64,000 bases of DNA from C-114 sp963719285 (GCA_963719285.1 CAVRBO010000003.1:1-64000); one strand, 5' to 3'. Positions 43,317 through 53,240 are shown, counted from the stretch's first letter. The notes: a model not told the origin generated them from the sequence alone. Made by a program: numbers and translations.

Positions 43317-43978
43317 CTCGCCACAAGCGGATCTCGATCGTCATCACGACGGTCTTCGGGTTCATCTACATCATGGCCAACGCGCAGCTGCTCCCCGCGT
43401 CGGAGGCCACCCCGGTCCGGGTGATCGGGATCCTCGCGGCGGCAGGCCTGCTGATCGGCCTTCCCCGGCCCGACCGGCCCGATCCGCCCGGCATCGGATT
43501 CAGCCGCTCGTACTGGCTCATCGTCGCGGCCGAGATCGCCGCCGGCATCGGCGGCCTGCTCGTCCTCAACGACATGCTCGGGATCCACGACGCATCGATC
43601 GCCTGGATCTCGGTCGTGGTCGGCATGCACTTCTTCGGCTTCTACGTCATCTGGCGCCTGCCTGTCATGGTCTGGATCGGGGCGGCACTGAGCGTCTGCG
43701 GCGCGCTCGGCTTGGTCGCGGCGGGCATGGACCGCTCGGCCGCCCTGGTCGCTGTCGTGGCCGGCATCGTGCCCGGCGCTGTGCTGCTCGCGGGCGGTTG
43801 GTGGAGCCGATCCCATCCCACATCCGACCGGGCAGCCACCCATGGCCGAGCTCGAGGCTGGACGACGTCCCCCGCCGCGCCCATGATGCTGCGGGGTGCC
43901 GATGGTGACGACGCTGACCGGCCAGGACGATCGCGCAGCACCGCCCGCGGATCGAGGTCCACTCGGTCGCGCGCGTGA
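43313..43978 (+). CDS. Membrane protein overlapping the LAL regulator
   Basis: A 221-residue frame with six hydrophobic segments (ISIVITTVFGFIYIMANAQLL, VIGILAAAGLLIGLP and others). It starts in an ATGA overlap with the upstream gene. The last about 40 residues are Arg/Ser-rich and overlap the start of the downstream regulator by about 80 bases, so the true stop may be affected by a shift. I do not recognise the family. Confidence 0.7.
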   Translation: MTRHKRISIVITTVFGFIYIMANAQLLPASEATPVRVIGILAAAGLLIGLPRPDRPDPPGIGFSRSYWLIVAAEIAAGIGGLLVLNDMLGIHDASIAWISVVVGMHFFGFYVIWRLPVMVWIGAALSVCGALGLVAAGMDRSAALVAVVAGIVPGAVLLAGGWWSRSHPTSDRAATHGRARGWTTSPAAPMMLRGADGDDADRPGRSRSTARGSRSTRSRA

Positions 43979-46763
43979 AGTCGCGACCGTCGAGGGGTTC
44001 CTGGGTGCCCGCCATCGGCTTCCGCGAGCACTGACCATCGAGGGCGAGGCCGGGATCGGCAAGACCACCCTGTGGCGGTGGGCGGTGGACGAGGCCCGTT
44101 CCCAGGGCTATGCCGTCGTCGAGGCCAGACCGGTCCGTGCCGAGGCCCAGCTCGTCTTCGCCGGCCTCGGCGACCTCCTCGCGGACTCCTATGCCGCCGT
44201 TCGGACGCGGCTGCCGGAGCCGCAGCAGCACGCGCTGGGAGCGGCTCTGCTGCTGGACCGGCCCCGTGGATCGCCCCACGATCCGCGAACGGTCGGGGTC
44301 GCCGTCCTCACGACGCTGCGCCTGCTGGCGGAGTCGCAGCCGCTGCTCCTGGCCGTCGATGACGAGCAATGGCTTGACCCAGCCTCGGCCGCGACCCTCG
44401 GCTTCGCGCTGCGACGGCTCCGGACCGAGCCGGTGGCGGTACTGCTGACCCGTCGACCGGGCGGCGAGGGCGACGCCCCGCCGATCGGCCTGGACGGGCG
44501 CCCGCCGACCGAGCGGATCGACCTGGGCCCGGTGTCGATCGGCGCCCTCCACGCGATCGTCGCCGAGCGGTTCGTCACGGTCCTGACGCGGCCGCGGCTG
44601 CGACGCCTGCACGACCTGTCCCGCGGCAGCCCGTACCTGGCGATCGAGCTCGCCCGAGCGGCGCAAGCCGGGCACCTCTCGCTCGATGGCGCAGGCCCTG
44701 CCTCGGTCGACCTTGGCCGGCTGCTCGGCGCCCGCCTCGACGCCCTCCCGGCGGCCACGCGAACGGCCCTCCTGGCGACCGCCGCCGCGTCACACCCGAC
44801 GGTCGAGCTGCTCGATCGGATCGCCGAACCCGCTGCTCGACTCCTGCTGGCACCCGCGGCCGCCGCCGGAATCGTCGAGCTGGACGGATCCGATGTCCGC
44901 TTCAGCCATCCCCTGCTCGCGTCGGCGGCCTACGGGGCGGTGTCGGCGGGCGAACGTCGCCGGATCCACGAAACGCTGGCGCGGGTGGTGGAGGATCGCG
45001 ACGAGCGGGCGCGCCACATGGCGCTGGCCGCGGTCGAACCGGACGAGGCCGTGGCCGTGGAGGTCGAGCGGGCCGCCGAGGCGACGTTCCGGCGCGGTGC
45101 CCCAGGTGCCGCCGCCGACCTCGCGGACCAGGCGGTGCGGCTCACGCCGCCGGACCGTGCCAGCGGCCGGCGACGGCGGGCGGCCGCCCGGGCTGAATAC
45201 CTGTTCCAAGCGGGCGACACTGCCGCAGCCGGAGTGCTCCTCGACGGCGTCATCGCGGCGACGCCGCGTGGGCGGACCCGAGCGGCCCTCCTCGCGCTCC
45301 AGGCCCGGATCCGCCACTTCGGCAACGACATCGCGAGCGGCGTGGACGCCAACCGCCGGGCGCTCGCCGAGGCCGGTCGGGACGACGGCCTGCGAGCCGG
45401 GATCCACGAAGGCCTGGCCTGGGGGCTGTTCCTGATGCGCGCCGATCTGACAGCCGCGGAGCGACATGCGCGTTCGGCCGTCCTGGCCGCGAAGCGTGCG
45501 GGCGACGATGTCGCTCTCGCCGAGAGCCTGGCAGCCCTGGCGATCACGTCCCTGGCCATCGGCCGTCAGGCGCCCGACGCGATGGACGCGGCCATGAAGC
45601 TTGAAGGGGCGCTCCTGGACCTGCGCGTCCTGCGCCATCCGTCCTACGCCCGGGGCTACATGCTCGCGTGCACGGACCGGCTCGACGAGGCCGCATCGGT
45701 GTTCAGCGACCTGCTGGGCCGGGCGGAGGAGCACGGCGACGAGAGCGCTGTGCCCCCGATCCTGGTCCAGCTCACGCTGGTCGAGATCCTGTGCGGCGCC
45801 TGGACATCCGCCGACGAGCACGCCCGCACCGGGCATGCCCTGGCGCTCCAGGCCGGACAACGACCATCCGTCGCGGCGATCCTCGGGCGATCGGCCCTGC
45901 TGGCGGCCCTGCGCGGCCGGCTCGAGGAGGCGGAGGAGCTCGGTGAACAGGCATTGACGATCGCCGGAGAATCGCCCGACCTCGACACCGCGCTGGCCCG
46001 CGCGCCGGTCGGCGGTGGCGAGGTAGCTGCCTGGGCCCTGGGCGCCGCGGCGCTGGCCGCCGGCCGGTACGAGCGCGCGGCCCGGTGCCTGCAGCCGCTG
46101 GCCGATACCTTGCTCGGGGCCGGGATGCGGGACCCCGGTGAGCTACGCTTCCTGCCCGATACGGTCGAGGCGCTCGTCGGCCTGGACCGGATCGACGACG
46201 CCGAGGCACTGACGGGCCGGCTGGAAGCGATGGCGCGCGCATCGACGCGGCTAACGGCGCTTGGCATCGCCGCCCGCTGCCGGGCGATCGTCGCCGCCCG
46301 CCGGGGCGACCTCGACGCAGCGCTGGAAGCGGCAGGGCGGGCCGTCAGCCTCCTCGAGCTTGGCCCCCTGCCGCTCGACCTCGCACGGGCCAGGCTCGTC
46401 CTGGGCGACGTCCAGCGCCGTGCCCGGCAGCTCCGCGCGGCCCGGGAGACGCTCGCGGCCGCGATCGAGGCTTTCGACCGTCTCGGCGCCGTGGGTTGGG
46501 CGGCGCGGGCCCGGGCCGAGGCGTCGCGCATCGGTGGCCGAGCGGCTTCGACGGGGGACCTCACGCCGACCGAACGCCGGGTCGCCGAGCTTGTCGCCGA
46601 AGGCCAGGCCAACAAGCAGGTCGCCCACGCCCTCGGCGTCGCACAGAAGACCGTCGAGCTGCACCTGTCGCACGTCTACGCCAAGCTCGGGGTCGGATCG
46701 CGGACCGAGCTCGTCCGCCGACTGAGCATGGGCTCGTCGGCCAGCGCCACGGGCAAACCCTAG
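43902..46763 (+). CDS. Large LuxR-family ATPase regulator (LAL type)
   Basis: A 953-residue protein from ATG 43902 (GTG 43896 is an alternative). Residues about 20-200 form the NTPase: GRAREVATVEGFL, Walker A (IEGEAGIGKTTLWRWAVD), and Walker B (LLAVDDEQWLDPASAATLGF). A long TPR-like helical region follows to about 880, and the C-terminus is a LuxR HTH (LTPTERRVAELVAEGQANKQ, then QKTVELHLSHVYAKLGVGSR). LAL proteins couple ATP and ligand binding to transcription activation. It starts inside the 3' end of the membrane protein gene, so it is coupled to the run controlled by the MarR operators. The target genes are unknown. Confidence 0.92.
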   Translation: MVTTLTGQDDRAAPPADRGPLGRAREVATVEGFLGARHRLPRALTIEGEAGIGKTTLWRWAVDEARSQGYAVVEARPVRAEAQLVFAGLGDLLADSYAAVRTRLPEPQQHALGAALLLDRPRGSPHDPRTVGVAVLTTLRLLAESQPLLLAVDDEQWLDPASAATLGFALRRLRTEPVAVLLTRRPGGEGDAPPIGLDGRPPTERIDLGPVSIGALHAIVAERFVTVLTRPRLRRLHDLSRGSPYLAIELARAAQAGHLSLDGAGPASVDLGRLLGARLDALPAATRTALLATAAASHPTVELLDRIAEPAARLLLAPAAAAGIVELDGSDVRFSHPLLASAAYGAVSAGERRRIHETLARVVEDRDERARHMALAAVEPDEAVAVEVERAAEATFRRGAPGAAADLADQAVRLTPPDRASGRRRRAAARAEYLFQAGDTAAAGVLLDGVIAATPRGRTRAALLALQARIRHFGNDIASGVDANRRALAEAGRDDGLRAGIHEGLAWGLFLMRADLTAAERHARSAVLAAKRAGDDVALAESLAALAITSLAIGRQAPDAMDAAMKLEGALLDLRVLRHPSYARGYMLACTDRLDEAASVFSDLLGRAEEHGDESAVPPILVQLTLVEILCGAWTSADEHARTGHALALQAGQRPSVAAILGRSALLAALRGRLEEAEELGEQALTIAGESPDLDTALARAPVGGGEVAAWALGAAALAAGRYERAARCLQPLADTLLGAGMRDPGELRFLPDTVEALVGLDRIDDAEALTGRLEAMARASTRLTALGIAARCRAIVAARRGDLDAALEAAGRAVSLLELGPLPLDLARARLVLGDVQRRARQLRAARETLAAAIEAFDRLGAVGWAARARAEASRIGGRAASTGDLTPTERRVAELVAEGQANKQVAHALGVAQKTVELHLSHVYAKLGVGSRTELVRRLSMGSSASATGKP

Positions 46764-46811
46764 GGTTCTCTCCGATACCGCCGGCGCGGGCCGTGGCCTA
46801 GCGTGCGCTCG

Positions 46812-47075
46812 ATGTCAGGTCCGCGAACGTTCCTGGTCGAGGCGTACGTGCCGGCTCGATCGGAGTTCGAGCCGGTGCTCGAGCAGGCTCGTCGGGTGGC
46901 CGCGCGCTACGGGGCCCTCAGCGCCGGGGACGCCATCCGGCACGTGCGCTCGATCCTGATCTCGGACGACGAGACGTGCTTCCACCTGTTCGAGGCGGCG
47001 TCGATCGACGCGCTGTCGAGCGCGATCACGGCGACCGACATGCGTGCCAACCGGATCGTCGAGGTGACCACGTGA
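46812..47075 (+). CDS. Small ferredoxin-like-fold protein, DUF4242-like
   Basis: An 87-residue protein (ATG 46812, or GTG 46803). PRTFLVEAYVPARSEFEPVLEQA and IRHVRSILISDDETCFHLFEAAS, then ANRIVEVTT, fit small DUF4242-like stress or nickel-binding proteins. It lies just after the LAL regulator and overlaps an upstream in-frame start of the lipoprotein frame. Function unknown. Confidence 0.7.
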   Translation: MSGPRTFLVEAYVPARSEFEPVLEQARRVAARYGALSAGDAIRHVRSILISDDETCFHLFEAASIDALSSAITATDMRANRIVEVTT

Positions 47076-47113
47076 CTGATCGTTCCCGCAGTTCCAGCCC
47101 AGGGGAGGCAACC

Positions 47114-47824
47114 ATGGCCGAGAGCATCCCGCGGCGCACGCGCCGACACCCGTCCAACGTCCTGATCGGCGCGATCGCGACGACCCTCCTGGTCGCGGCC
47201 TGTTCTGCCGGCGGCCCGTCGACCCCGTCCGATCCGGGGGCCGCCACGACGGCGCCCGCGGCTCCGGCCACCACGGCGACGAGCCCGGCCATGGCGACAG
47301 CGAGCCCGGGGGCACCCGAAGCCTCGCCGATCGAGTCGGCGACCACCGTCGGCCCGACGCCGTTCCAGGCGCCCGGCGACCTGGCGACCCTGATCCCCAC
47401 CGAGGTCGCCGGTCACGCGATGACGATCGAACGGGGCGGGTCCTCGAACTTCCTCATCCTGTGGAACGATCCCAAGGTCGCCCGCGAGCTCCTGTCGCGC
47501 CTCGGCAAGTCAGAGGGCGACGTCACGATCGCCTACGGTTATGCGGACGTGGCGACCCCACAGGCGCTGCACGTGGATGCGTACCGCGTTGCCGGCGCGG
47601 ACGGGAAGGCGCTCATGGCGGGGATGGTCGAGCGGTACCTCGCGATGCTCGACGGATGGAAGGCCACGAGCACGACCTTGGGCGGCAAGGCCGTGACCAT
47701 CCTGGGTCCGGCGGGCGCAGCGGCGACGGCCGGCCAGGTCTACTACGCGGTCGGCGACATCGTGTTCAACGTCAGCGCCAGTCCCGGCGAGTGGGTCACG
47801 GCGGCATTGGTTCTGCTGCCGTGA
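47114..47824 (+). CDS. Lipoprotein of unknown function
   Basis: A 236-residue protein from ATG 47114, after GGGGAGG; GTG 47072 is an alternative. The signal ends in lipobox VAAC (Cys30), followed by a 60-residue Ala/Thr/Pro/Ser linker. The mature domain (LATLIPTEVAGHAMTIERGG, then ARELLSRLGKSEGDVTIAYG and ALMAGMVERYLAMLDGWKAT) is unrecognised, with a repeated alpha/beta pattern. It is upstream of a second, larger lipoprotein on the same strand. Confidence 0.75.
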   Translation: MAESIPRRTRRHPSNVLIGAIATTLLVAACSAGGPSTPSDPGAATTAPAAPATTATSPAMATASPGAPEASPIESATTVGPTPFQAPGDLATLIPTEVAGHAMTIERGGSSNFLILWNDPKVARELLSRLGKSEGDVTIAYGYADVATPQALHVDAYRVAGADGKALMAGMVERYLAMLDGWKATSTTLGGKAVTILGPAGAAATAGQVYYAVGDIVFNVSASPGEWVTAALVLLP

Positions 47825-47865
47825 TGGACCAGGCGACTTCGTTCACCCTCAGCGAGGGGTGACGA

Positions 47866-49782
47866 GTGCGCGGAACCGGGCAGGCGCATCGCGTCGCGAC
47901 CCTCGCAACCGTCGCTGCCCTGGTAGCCGGTGCGTGCGGCCCCTCGACGCCGATCGTCTCGCCGATCGCATCCGACGCGTCCGGCGCGCTATCGCCGGGC
48001 GCGCCGTCAGGCGCTTCATCCGGGAACGATCTGGTCGCCCTGCCCCGGCCCGCCGACCCGAAGCTGGTACTGGGCACGCTGCTGGGCGTGCCGGATCAGC
48101 CGCTCGACCCGGACAAGGCCGCTCTCCGCGACGAGGTCCTGCGCCAGCTCGGTGACGCGCCGAACGCGCCGGTGACAGTCCCCGCGCTCAAGCTCGCGAC
48201 CTGGCGGACGGGCCCCGATGACGGACGGACCGGACCGCACGCGCCGGTCAACAACAGCAGCGTCCTCGTCGGCTTCCTGCTCATCGACATGGCCATCATG
48301 GGCAAGATCCTGCCCTCGAAGCAGTCGGCCGACGCCCTGGCCGGGACGGTCCGCCAGGTCGCCCAACAAGGGGGTCTCGACGGGCCCGACAGCATCCCGG
48401 AACAACCACTGCCGTCGGAATCCGTGCCGTTCGATGCCACATCCGACGATGGCAGCCGCGCGACGGGCACGATGGATACACACGGCTCGGTCAAGGCGGA
48501 GGGCTCGCTCGTGAGCATCGAGCTCGACCGCCAGCTGGTGCTCCACTTCACCGACGGTGCCGGGTCGAGTGCCTACAACCGCACCACGACCATCACGATC
48601 CACAACACGGGCTCGGTCGACTTCTGCCCGGATGTCGGCGGGGTCGTGCCGTTGAAGCTCGAGACCTCGTTCACCATGGCCCTGCCGAGCTCCTCGGTGA
48701 CGGCGACGGTGTCGGGCGACTTCCTGGCGCTCGTCGACGACAACGGGAACCACGTCTACACGAACGGCAGCGGTCGGGTGACCCGCCTCACGACATCGGG
48801 CAGCGACGACGCAGACATCCAGCTCGTCGAGATATCCATGGACCCGTCCGGCTCGGTCACCGGTGGCACATACGCGGCCCCGGGGACGAGTCGGGACGTG
48901 GCCACGGACGCCGCCGGCTCCGCCGCGCTCGACCTGGAGAACGCCGTCCCGACGATCCTCAAGAGCGCCGAGAAAGCGTGGCAGAACAGCTCCTGCGTCG
49001 CGATCCAGCTGCCGGACTCGGGGGCCCATGCGGGTCCCATGAAGGACGGCTCCTCGCAGAAGGACGTCCAACCCGGCTCTCAGACCGAGTTCACAGCGCA
49101 GGTCCATCAGCGGTTCGAGCACCGCGAGGCGAACCTGCCGATCAAGGCGACCTTGCGGACCGAGAAGACGATCGATCCGGACCGCCTGCCCAGCACTCCG
49201 TCCAAGTTCACGTACGAGGCGCCCGACCGCCCGAACGCCCACAACGACGTGATCCTCGAGGTGGTTTCGAAACGCGGGAAGTCGAAGCTCACGATGCGGT
49301 TCGACACCACCGAGTTGAAGCTACGCGCCTCCGTGAACGGGACGATCCACCTTGACGAGCTCGGGAACGTGTACGACACGAGGATCACGCTCAAGCCACT
49401 GGACCTGACGATGGCCGACGACGGCAGCTTCCACGGCGACGCCAGCGTGTCCTGGACGACGACCTACACGCCCCCGGTATCAGACTGCAAGCCGAAGACC
49501 TACACGGGCACCTTCGGCACGCAGATCACCGCCCGGCCGGATCCCGACGACGCGACTCGCGTGTTCGTGCGCTTCACCTTCGTGCCTGGGCCGATCCGGA
49601 CGGAGACGCTCATCTGCCACGGCAGCGCCTTCCCGTTCTCCGGCTCGACGCTGCTCTCGTCATGGGCTGTGCTCGGCAGCGAGCGCCCGGTGGCACTCGA
49701 TGGGTCTGTGGTCGTCAACGGCACGCTACCCGGCGGCACATCGAAGCTGACGATCACGATCAAGAAGGTCTCGAAGCCGTAG
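47866..49782 (+). CDS. Large lipoprotein of unknown function
   Basis: A 638-residue protein from GTG 47866 behind GAGGGG. The signal has a weaker lipobox (VAGAC, Cys24) and a Ser/Pro/Gly linker. The extracytoplasmic part is beta-rich with few Cys and several Ser/Thr/Asp repeats (HFTDGAGSSAYNRTTTITIHN, SFTMALPSSSVTATVSGDF). Pairs of Cys (SSCVAIQL, VSDCKPKT, TLICHGS) hint at disulphides. No known fold is evident. It follows the previous lipoprotein by 41 bases, which suggests an operon on the cell surface. Confidence 0.75.
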   Translation: MRGTGQAHRVATLATVAALVAGACGPSTPIVSPIASDASGALSPGAPSGASSGNDLVALPRPADPKLVLGTLLGVPDQPLDPDKAALRDEVLRQLGDAPNAPVTVPALKLATWRTGPDDGRTGPHAPVNNSSVLVGFLLIDMAIMGKILPSKQSADALAGTVRQVAQQGGLDGPDSIPEQPLPSESVPFDATSDDGSRATGTMDTHGSVKAEGSLVSIELDRQLVLHFTDGAGSSAYNRTTTITIHNTGSVDFCPDVGGVVPLKLETSFTMALPSSSVTATVSGDFLALVDDNGNHVYTNGSGRVTRLTTSGSDDADIQLVEISMDPSGSVTGGTYAAPGTSRDVATDAAGSAALDLENAVPTILKSAEKAWQNSSCVAIQLPDSGAHAGPMKDGSSQKDVQPGSQTEFTAQVHQRFEHREANLPIKATLRTEKTIDPDRLPSTPSKFTYEAPDRPNAHNDVILEVVSKRGKSKLTMRFDTTELKLRASVNGTIHLDELGNVYDTRITLKPLDLTMADDGSFHGDASVSWTTTYTPPVSDCKPKTYTGTFGTQITARPDPDDATRVFVRFTFVPGPIRTETLICHGSAFPFSGSTLLSSWAVLGSERPVALDGSVVVNGTLPGGTSKLTITIKKVSKP

Positions 49783-50224
49783 TCACGCCCGTCGAGGAGC
49801 GCCGTCGCGATGGCGCGTTTCGCTCCTCGCGGAGGGCCTGCCAGAGGGAGAGCGTGTCCGAGTTGGCGTCGAAGCAGGCATCGGTGCCAACCCCGGCGAC
49901 CGGCATCCACTGATTTCTGTCCTTCTTGCCACGGTCGAAGTTGGTCTGGTCGATGCCGCCGACATGGACGCTGACCGAGAGCCAGTGTTGTCCGTCGGCG
50001 CTCTTGTAGGTGCACACGTTGTCGAAGCCGTCGTCCGTTGGCTGAGTCGGCGCGACCGGGACGCCGATCGCCGCTTGCGCTTCGGACGCCGTCACCAGGA
50101 CGCACGGATCGACATCCGCCGGAGCGGAAGCTGGTGCCGTTCCCCCTGGTCCGGGAGCGCCAGTCGCGTCGCCCGCACCACTCGCGTCGCCCGCAGCGGG
50201 ACTGGACACCGTCGTGTCGGCCAC
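49760..50224 (-). pseudogene. DUF3558-like lipoprotein fragment
   Basis: The frame carries DVDPCVLVTASEAQAAIGVPV and VCTYKSADGQHWLSVSVHVGG, the start of a DUF3558-like domain as in the lipoprotein at 2825. No signal peptide is present and the C-terminal half ends in unrelated Arg/Ser residues, with the 3' end overlapping the plus-strand lipoprotein gene. It is a truncated remnant. Confidence 0.55.
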
Positions 50225-50307
50225 CGAACATGATCGTGGACCGGTCTGCCCGTCATGACCAAGCCGCCCGTCCGAGCGGCCATCTCAAGCGGCTCCTCCG
50301 GAAGTCG

Positions 50308-51939
50308 ATGAACGAGGATCGGAGCACGGGGTCGAGGCAGCGCGCTGACCGGGCCGAGTCGAGCCCCGCGACACGGCCTGAGGACGCCCGAGCAGCATCT
50401 GCAAGCCCCGATGAGGCCACGCAGCAAGTCGAGGTGCGGCGGTTCATCAACCTCCTGATCGTGTCGAGCCTGATCGGCGGCGGGGTGGACACCATCGCGG
50501 CCATCGCCATCAACAATCCCCGATGGTTCGTGACGACGATCGTGGCCGTCGCTGTCTCCATTCGACTTCGGGCCATCTCGCGCAGGGCGATCGAACGCGG
50601 CAATATCGAGACCGTCGTCAGCCATGTCACGATCGTGCTCACTGCCGCCCTTGTCGCGATAGCGCTTGCCCAGCCGATCCTCGCGCTGGTCCTGGCGCCA
50701 GCCACGATGCTGCCGGTCGCGCTCGGTCTGCCCTACCTCGCGGGACGGCCGCTCCGCCACCTGATGATCTCTGCCTGGGCGGCGACCATCGTTATCCTGC
50801 TGGCAAGTCTCCTGCCCGACGACGCGGCTATCCCGACCCAGGTCGCGACTCTCCTGCGCCTCTGGACACTCGCCACGGTGATCGGGCTTGTCTTCTTCCT
50901 CCTCTACCGGTCGGCCGAACGCATCAAGGCCTCGGGTCGTGAGTTCCGCCGGCTCTTCCAGCTCTCGTCCGACCTCGCCGAGACGACCGATCCTGGAGTG
51001 CTCGGCGGGCTTGTCGCCCGGCACCTCGCCGAGGCGATGGGCTTCGACGACTGCGTCATCTATGCGCTCGCGCCAGCTACCGGGCGGTTTGCTCCGTTCG
51101 GGTCGCATCCGGTCGAGCGTTCGATGGAGACGGATCCGGAATCGCTTGCGATGCGGCCCGTCCTCGAACGCGCCGCCCGCGATCGGGCGTCGATCGTGAT
51201 CAACGTGTCCGACGAACAGGCGGATCCGCTCGAACGTGACCGCCTTCGGACCCTCGGACGACAGGCCCTGCTGCTCCTGCCCCTCACCGCTCAGGACAGG
51301 CCGGTCGGAATCGCCGAACTTACGAGTGCCCTGCCCCAGCCGATCGACGTGCGTCGGCTCGCCCTCGCTCGGACGCTCACGTTCGAAGCGGCCATGGCGA
51401 TCGAGAACGGGCGTCTCTACCAGGAGCTTCGTCACCGGTCGCTCCACGACCCGCTCACCGGCCTCGCCAACCGGAGTCTCTTCGTCGACCGCGCAGAGCA
51501 TGCCATCATCCGGCTGGCTCGAACGAAGGGGGCGGCCCTCGCCGTCCTATTCATGGACATCGACGGCTTCAAGAGCGTCAACGACACACTCGGCCATGCC
51601 CGGGGCGATCGGTTACTGATCCTCGTGGGGGAGCGACTGCGGACAGTGGTCCGGGCAGGGGACACCGCGGCTCGTTTCGGTGGCGACGAGTTTGCGGTGC
51701 TTCTCGAAGGAGTCTCTTCCGTCGAGGCGGCGATGGCGGTGGCGGCGCGGGCGACCGAGAGCATCGCCGAGCCGTTCGACCTTGCGGGCGTTCCAGCGAG
51801 CATTTCCGTCTCGATCGGCGTCGCCTTCCGCCCGGCGGAGGGCGCGACCGTCGACGGCCTCGTCCAGGACGCCGACACCGCGATGTACGAAGCGAAGGCG
51901 GCCGGCAAAGGTCGGACCGTGCAGTTCGTGCCTTCATGA
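50308..51939 (+). CDS. Membrane GAF-GGDEF diguanylate cyclase
   Basis: A 543-residue protein from ATG 50308 (MNEDRSTGSRQRADRAES), preceded by a weak GGAAG site. About six helices in the first 210 residues (INLLIVSSLIGGGVDTIAAIA and others) are followed by a GAF domain (AEAMGFDDCVIYALAPATGRF) and a C-terminal GGDEF domain (LHDPLTGLANRSLFVDRAEHA, then FGGDEFAVLLEGVSS). The intact GGDEF motif and the metal-binding VLFMDIDGFKSVNDTLGHA indicate an active cyclase that makes cyclic di-GMP. No EAL domain follows. It is isolated between a lipoprotein fragment and a small gene. Confidence 0.92.
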   Translation: MNEDRSTGSRQRADRAESSPATRPEDARAASASPDEATQQVEVRRFINLLIVSSLIGGGVDTIAAIAINNPRWFVTTIVAVAVSIRLRAISRRAIERGNIETVVSHVTIVLTAALVAIALAQPILALVLAPATMLPVALGLPYLAGRPLRHLMISAWAATIVILLASLLPDDAAIPTQVATLLRLWTLATVIGLVFFLLYRSAERIKASGREFRRLFQLSSDLAETTDPGVLGGLVARHLAEAMGFDDCVIYALAPATGRFAPFGSHPVERSMETDPESLAMRPVLERAARDRASIVINVSDEQADPLERDRLRTLGRQALLLLPLTAQDRPVGIAELTSALPQPIDVRRLALARTLTFEAAMAIENGRLYQELRHRSLHDPLTGLANRSLFVDRAEHAIIRLARTKGAALAVLFMDIDGFKSVNDTLGHARGDRLLILVGERLRTVVRAGDTAARFGGDEFAVLLEGVSSVEAAMAVAARATESIAEPFDLAGVPASISVSIGVAFRPAEGATVDGLVQDADTAMYEAKAAGKGRTVQFVPS

Positions 51940-52118
51940 CCTTGATCGCAATCAACTTCGGCGCGCATGGTGCCAGCCGGCCGGGGCGTCCCGCGCCGAC
52001 ACCGCTGAAAGTGCGCGAGACTCATCTGTTCGGACGAGGGCGCAACGGGCCCCCCAGCCGGTCGTCTCGGGACCACCGACCAGTCGCCAGAGACGTGCTC
52101 ATGGGTGAGACTTGAGCC

Positions 52119-52322
52119 ATGCCCCATGACCAGCTCGCCGCCCTGACCCGCCAACTCCGCGTCGCCCGACGCAACCTCGCCGAAGACGCGCCTCACAGCC
52201 CGGCGTGGTCGGCGACGGTCGAGTGGGTCGACGACTTGGAAGCAGAGATCCGCGAGCTCCGGACCCCGCCAGGCAGCGTCACGTCCGTCGCGCTCCTGGA
52301 GCGTCGTCGACTCATCGCCTGA
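52119..52322 (+). CDS. Small helical protein
   Basis: A 67-residue frame (MPHDQLAALTRQLRVARRNL). It is mostly alpha-helical with a heptad-like pattern of Leu, Arg and Glu (WVDDLEAEIRELRTPPG). The codon pattern and a TGAGCC leader are weak support. Family unknown. Confidence 0.5.
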   Translation: MPHDQLAALTRQLRVARRNLAEDAPHSPAWSATVEWVDDLEAEIRELRTPPGSVTSVALLERRRLIA

Positions 52323-52349
52323 CGCTCGTCCCGCGGGGGGCGCGGGCGC

Positions 52350-52730
52350 TCAGCCGCTCAGGTGCGGGCCTGCCGTGGCCATGGCGTCATGGAGTGCCGA
52401 TCTATGCCGCAGTCGGCGACCCGGCGCTCGAGCTGGCACGCGATCGTGAAGTTCACCGGCAGGCTTGGCCGCGATGGCGGATACGTTGAAGCCCTTCGCG
52501 ATCAGCCAGACCGCCAGGACCATCTCCTGGAGGGCGATGGGAAGGGCCAGAACGATCTGGGTCGTCGACATCGGCTCGGTGAGACGGACCATGACGAGGG
52601 CGCCGGACACCATCACCGACGCGACGGCAAGGAGGCCCCACGCCGACAGCCATCGGGGGACGAAGAGGAACTCGGTCTGCCGCTCGGTCCGGGGGACCGC
52701 GTCCTGTGCGACCGTGGCGGCTTCAGCCAT
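52350..52730 (-). pseudogene. DUF4386 C-terminal fragment
   Basis: After a short polar start the frame reads EFLFVPRWLSAWGLLAVASVM, then ALPIALQEMVLAVWLIAKGFN, the last two helices of a DUF4386 protein. The intact DUF4386 protein at 35632 is about 250 residues; here about 160 residues of the N-terminus are missing, and the tail after GFN is Arg-rich and not homologous. Confidence 0.55.
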
Positions 52731-52784
52731 GGCTCTCCGGTTGGAGATGCGGGGGTTGCGGGGCGGTCGATGGACGCCCCGGCC

Positions 52785-53240
52785 TCACGTAGATGCCGCC
52801 TCCGGTGCCGGCTCGCCGAGCCAGCCGGCCAGCTCACGGATGGCCCCCGCTTCATTGGGTGAGACCCGAGGCTCGCCCATCCCGTGCCGAACGTCCGCGA
52901 CCTGCATCGCCAGCGTCAGAAGCCACTGCCGGTACGCGTGGGCCTCCTGGTCGGGCACCCGTCGCAAGGCCTTGACGGCCCGCTTCAGGCCATCTCGGGG
53001 CGACCGACCGGCCGCCTGGTACCCCTCCCAGAGGACGTCCAGGTTCGCGGCCAGGGCCTGTGCCACGACGGAACCGACGGTCATGTCCGGGAAGGCGTCG
53101 CTCCCCGCGGCGACCTCCTCGCGCAGGCGCATGAACTGGCCCGCGATCGCCTCACCGTCCGCGCCGGCCACCATCGAGTACACGAACAACGGGGCATGCA
53201 GCACGGCCTCCAGCTGATCGCGCGACAGTCGCTGCTCCAC
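52785..53240 (-). CDS. Helical cytoplasmic protein of unknown function
   Basis: About 151 residues from tandem GTG codons at 53243/53240 (VVEQRLSRDQLEAVLHAPLF). It is strongly helical: LFVYSMVAGADGEAIAGQFMRL, VVAQALAANLDVLWEGYQAAG, and AHAYRQWLLTLAMQVADVRHG. The latter part resembles tellurium- or stress-linked helical proteins, but I cannot assign a family. It is divergent from the copper oxidase gene. Confidence 0.65.
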   Translation of the reverse strand: MEQRLSRDQLEAVLHAPLFVYSMVAGADGEAIAGQFMRLREEVAAGSDAFPDMTVGSVVAQALAANLDVLWEGYQAAGRSPRDGLKRAVKALRRVPDQEAHAYRQWLLTLAMQVADVRHGMGEPRVSPNEAGAIRELAGWLGEPAPEAAST

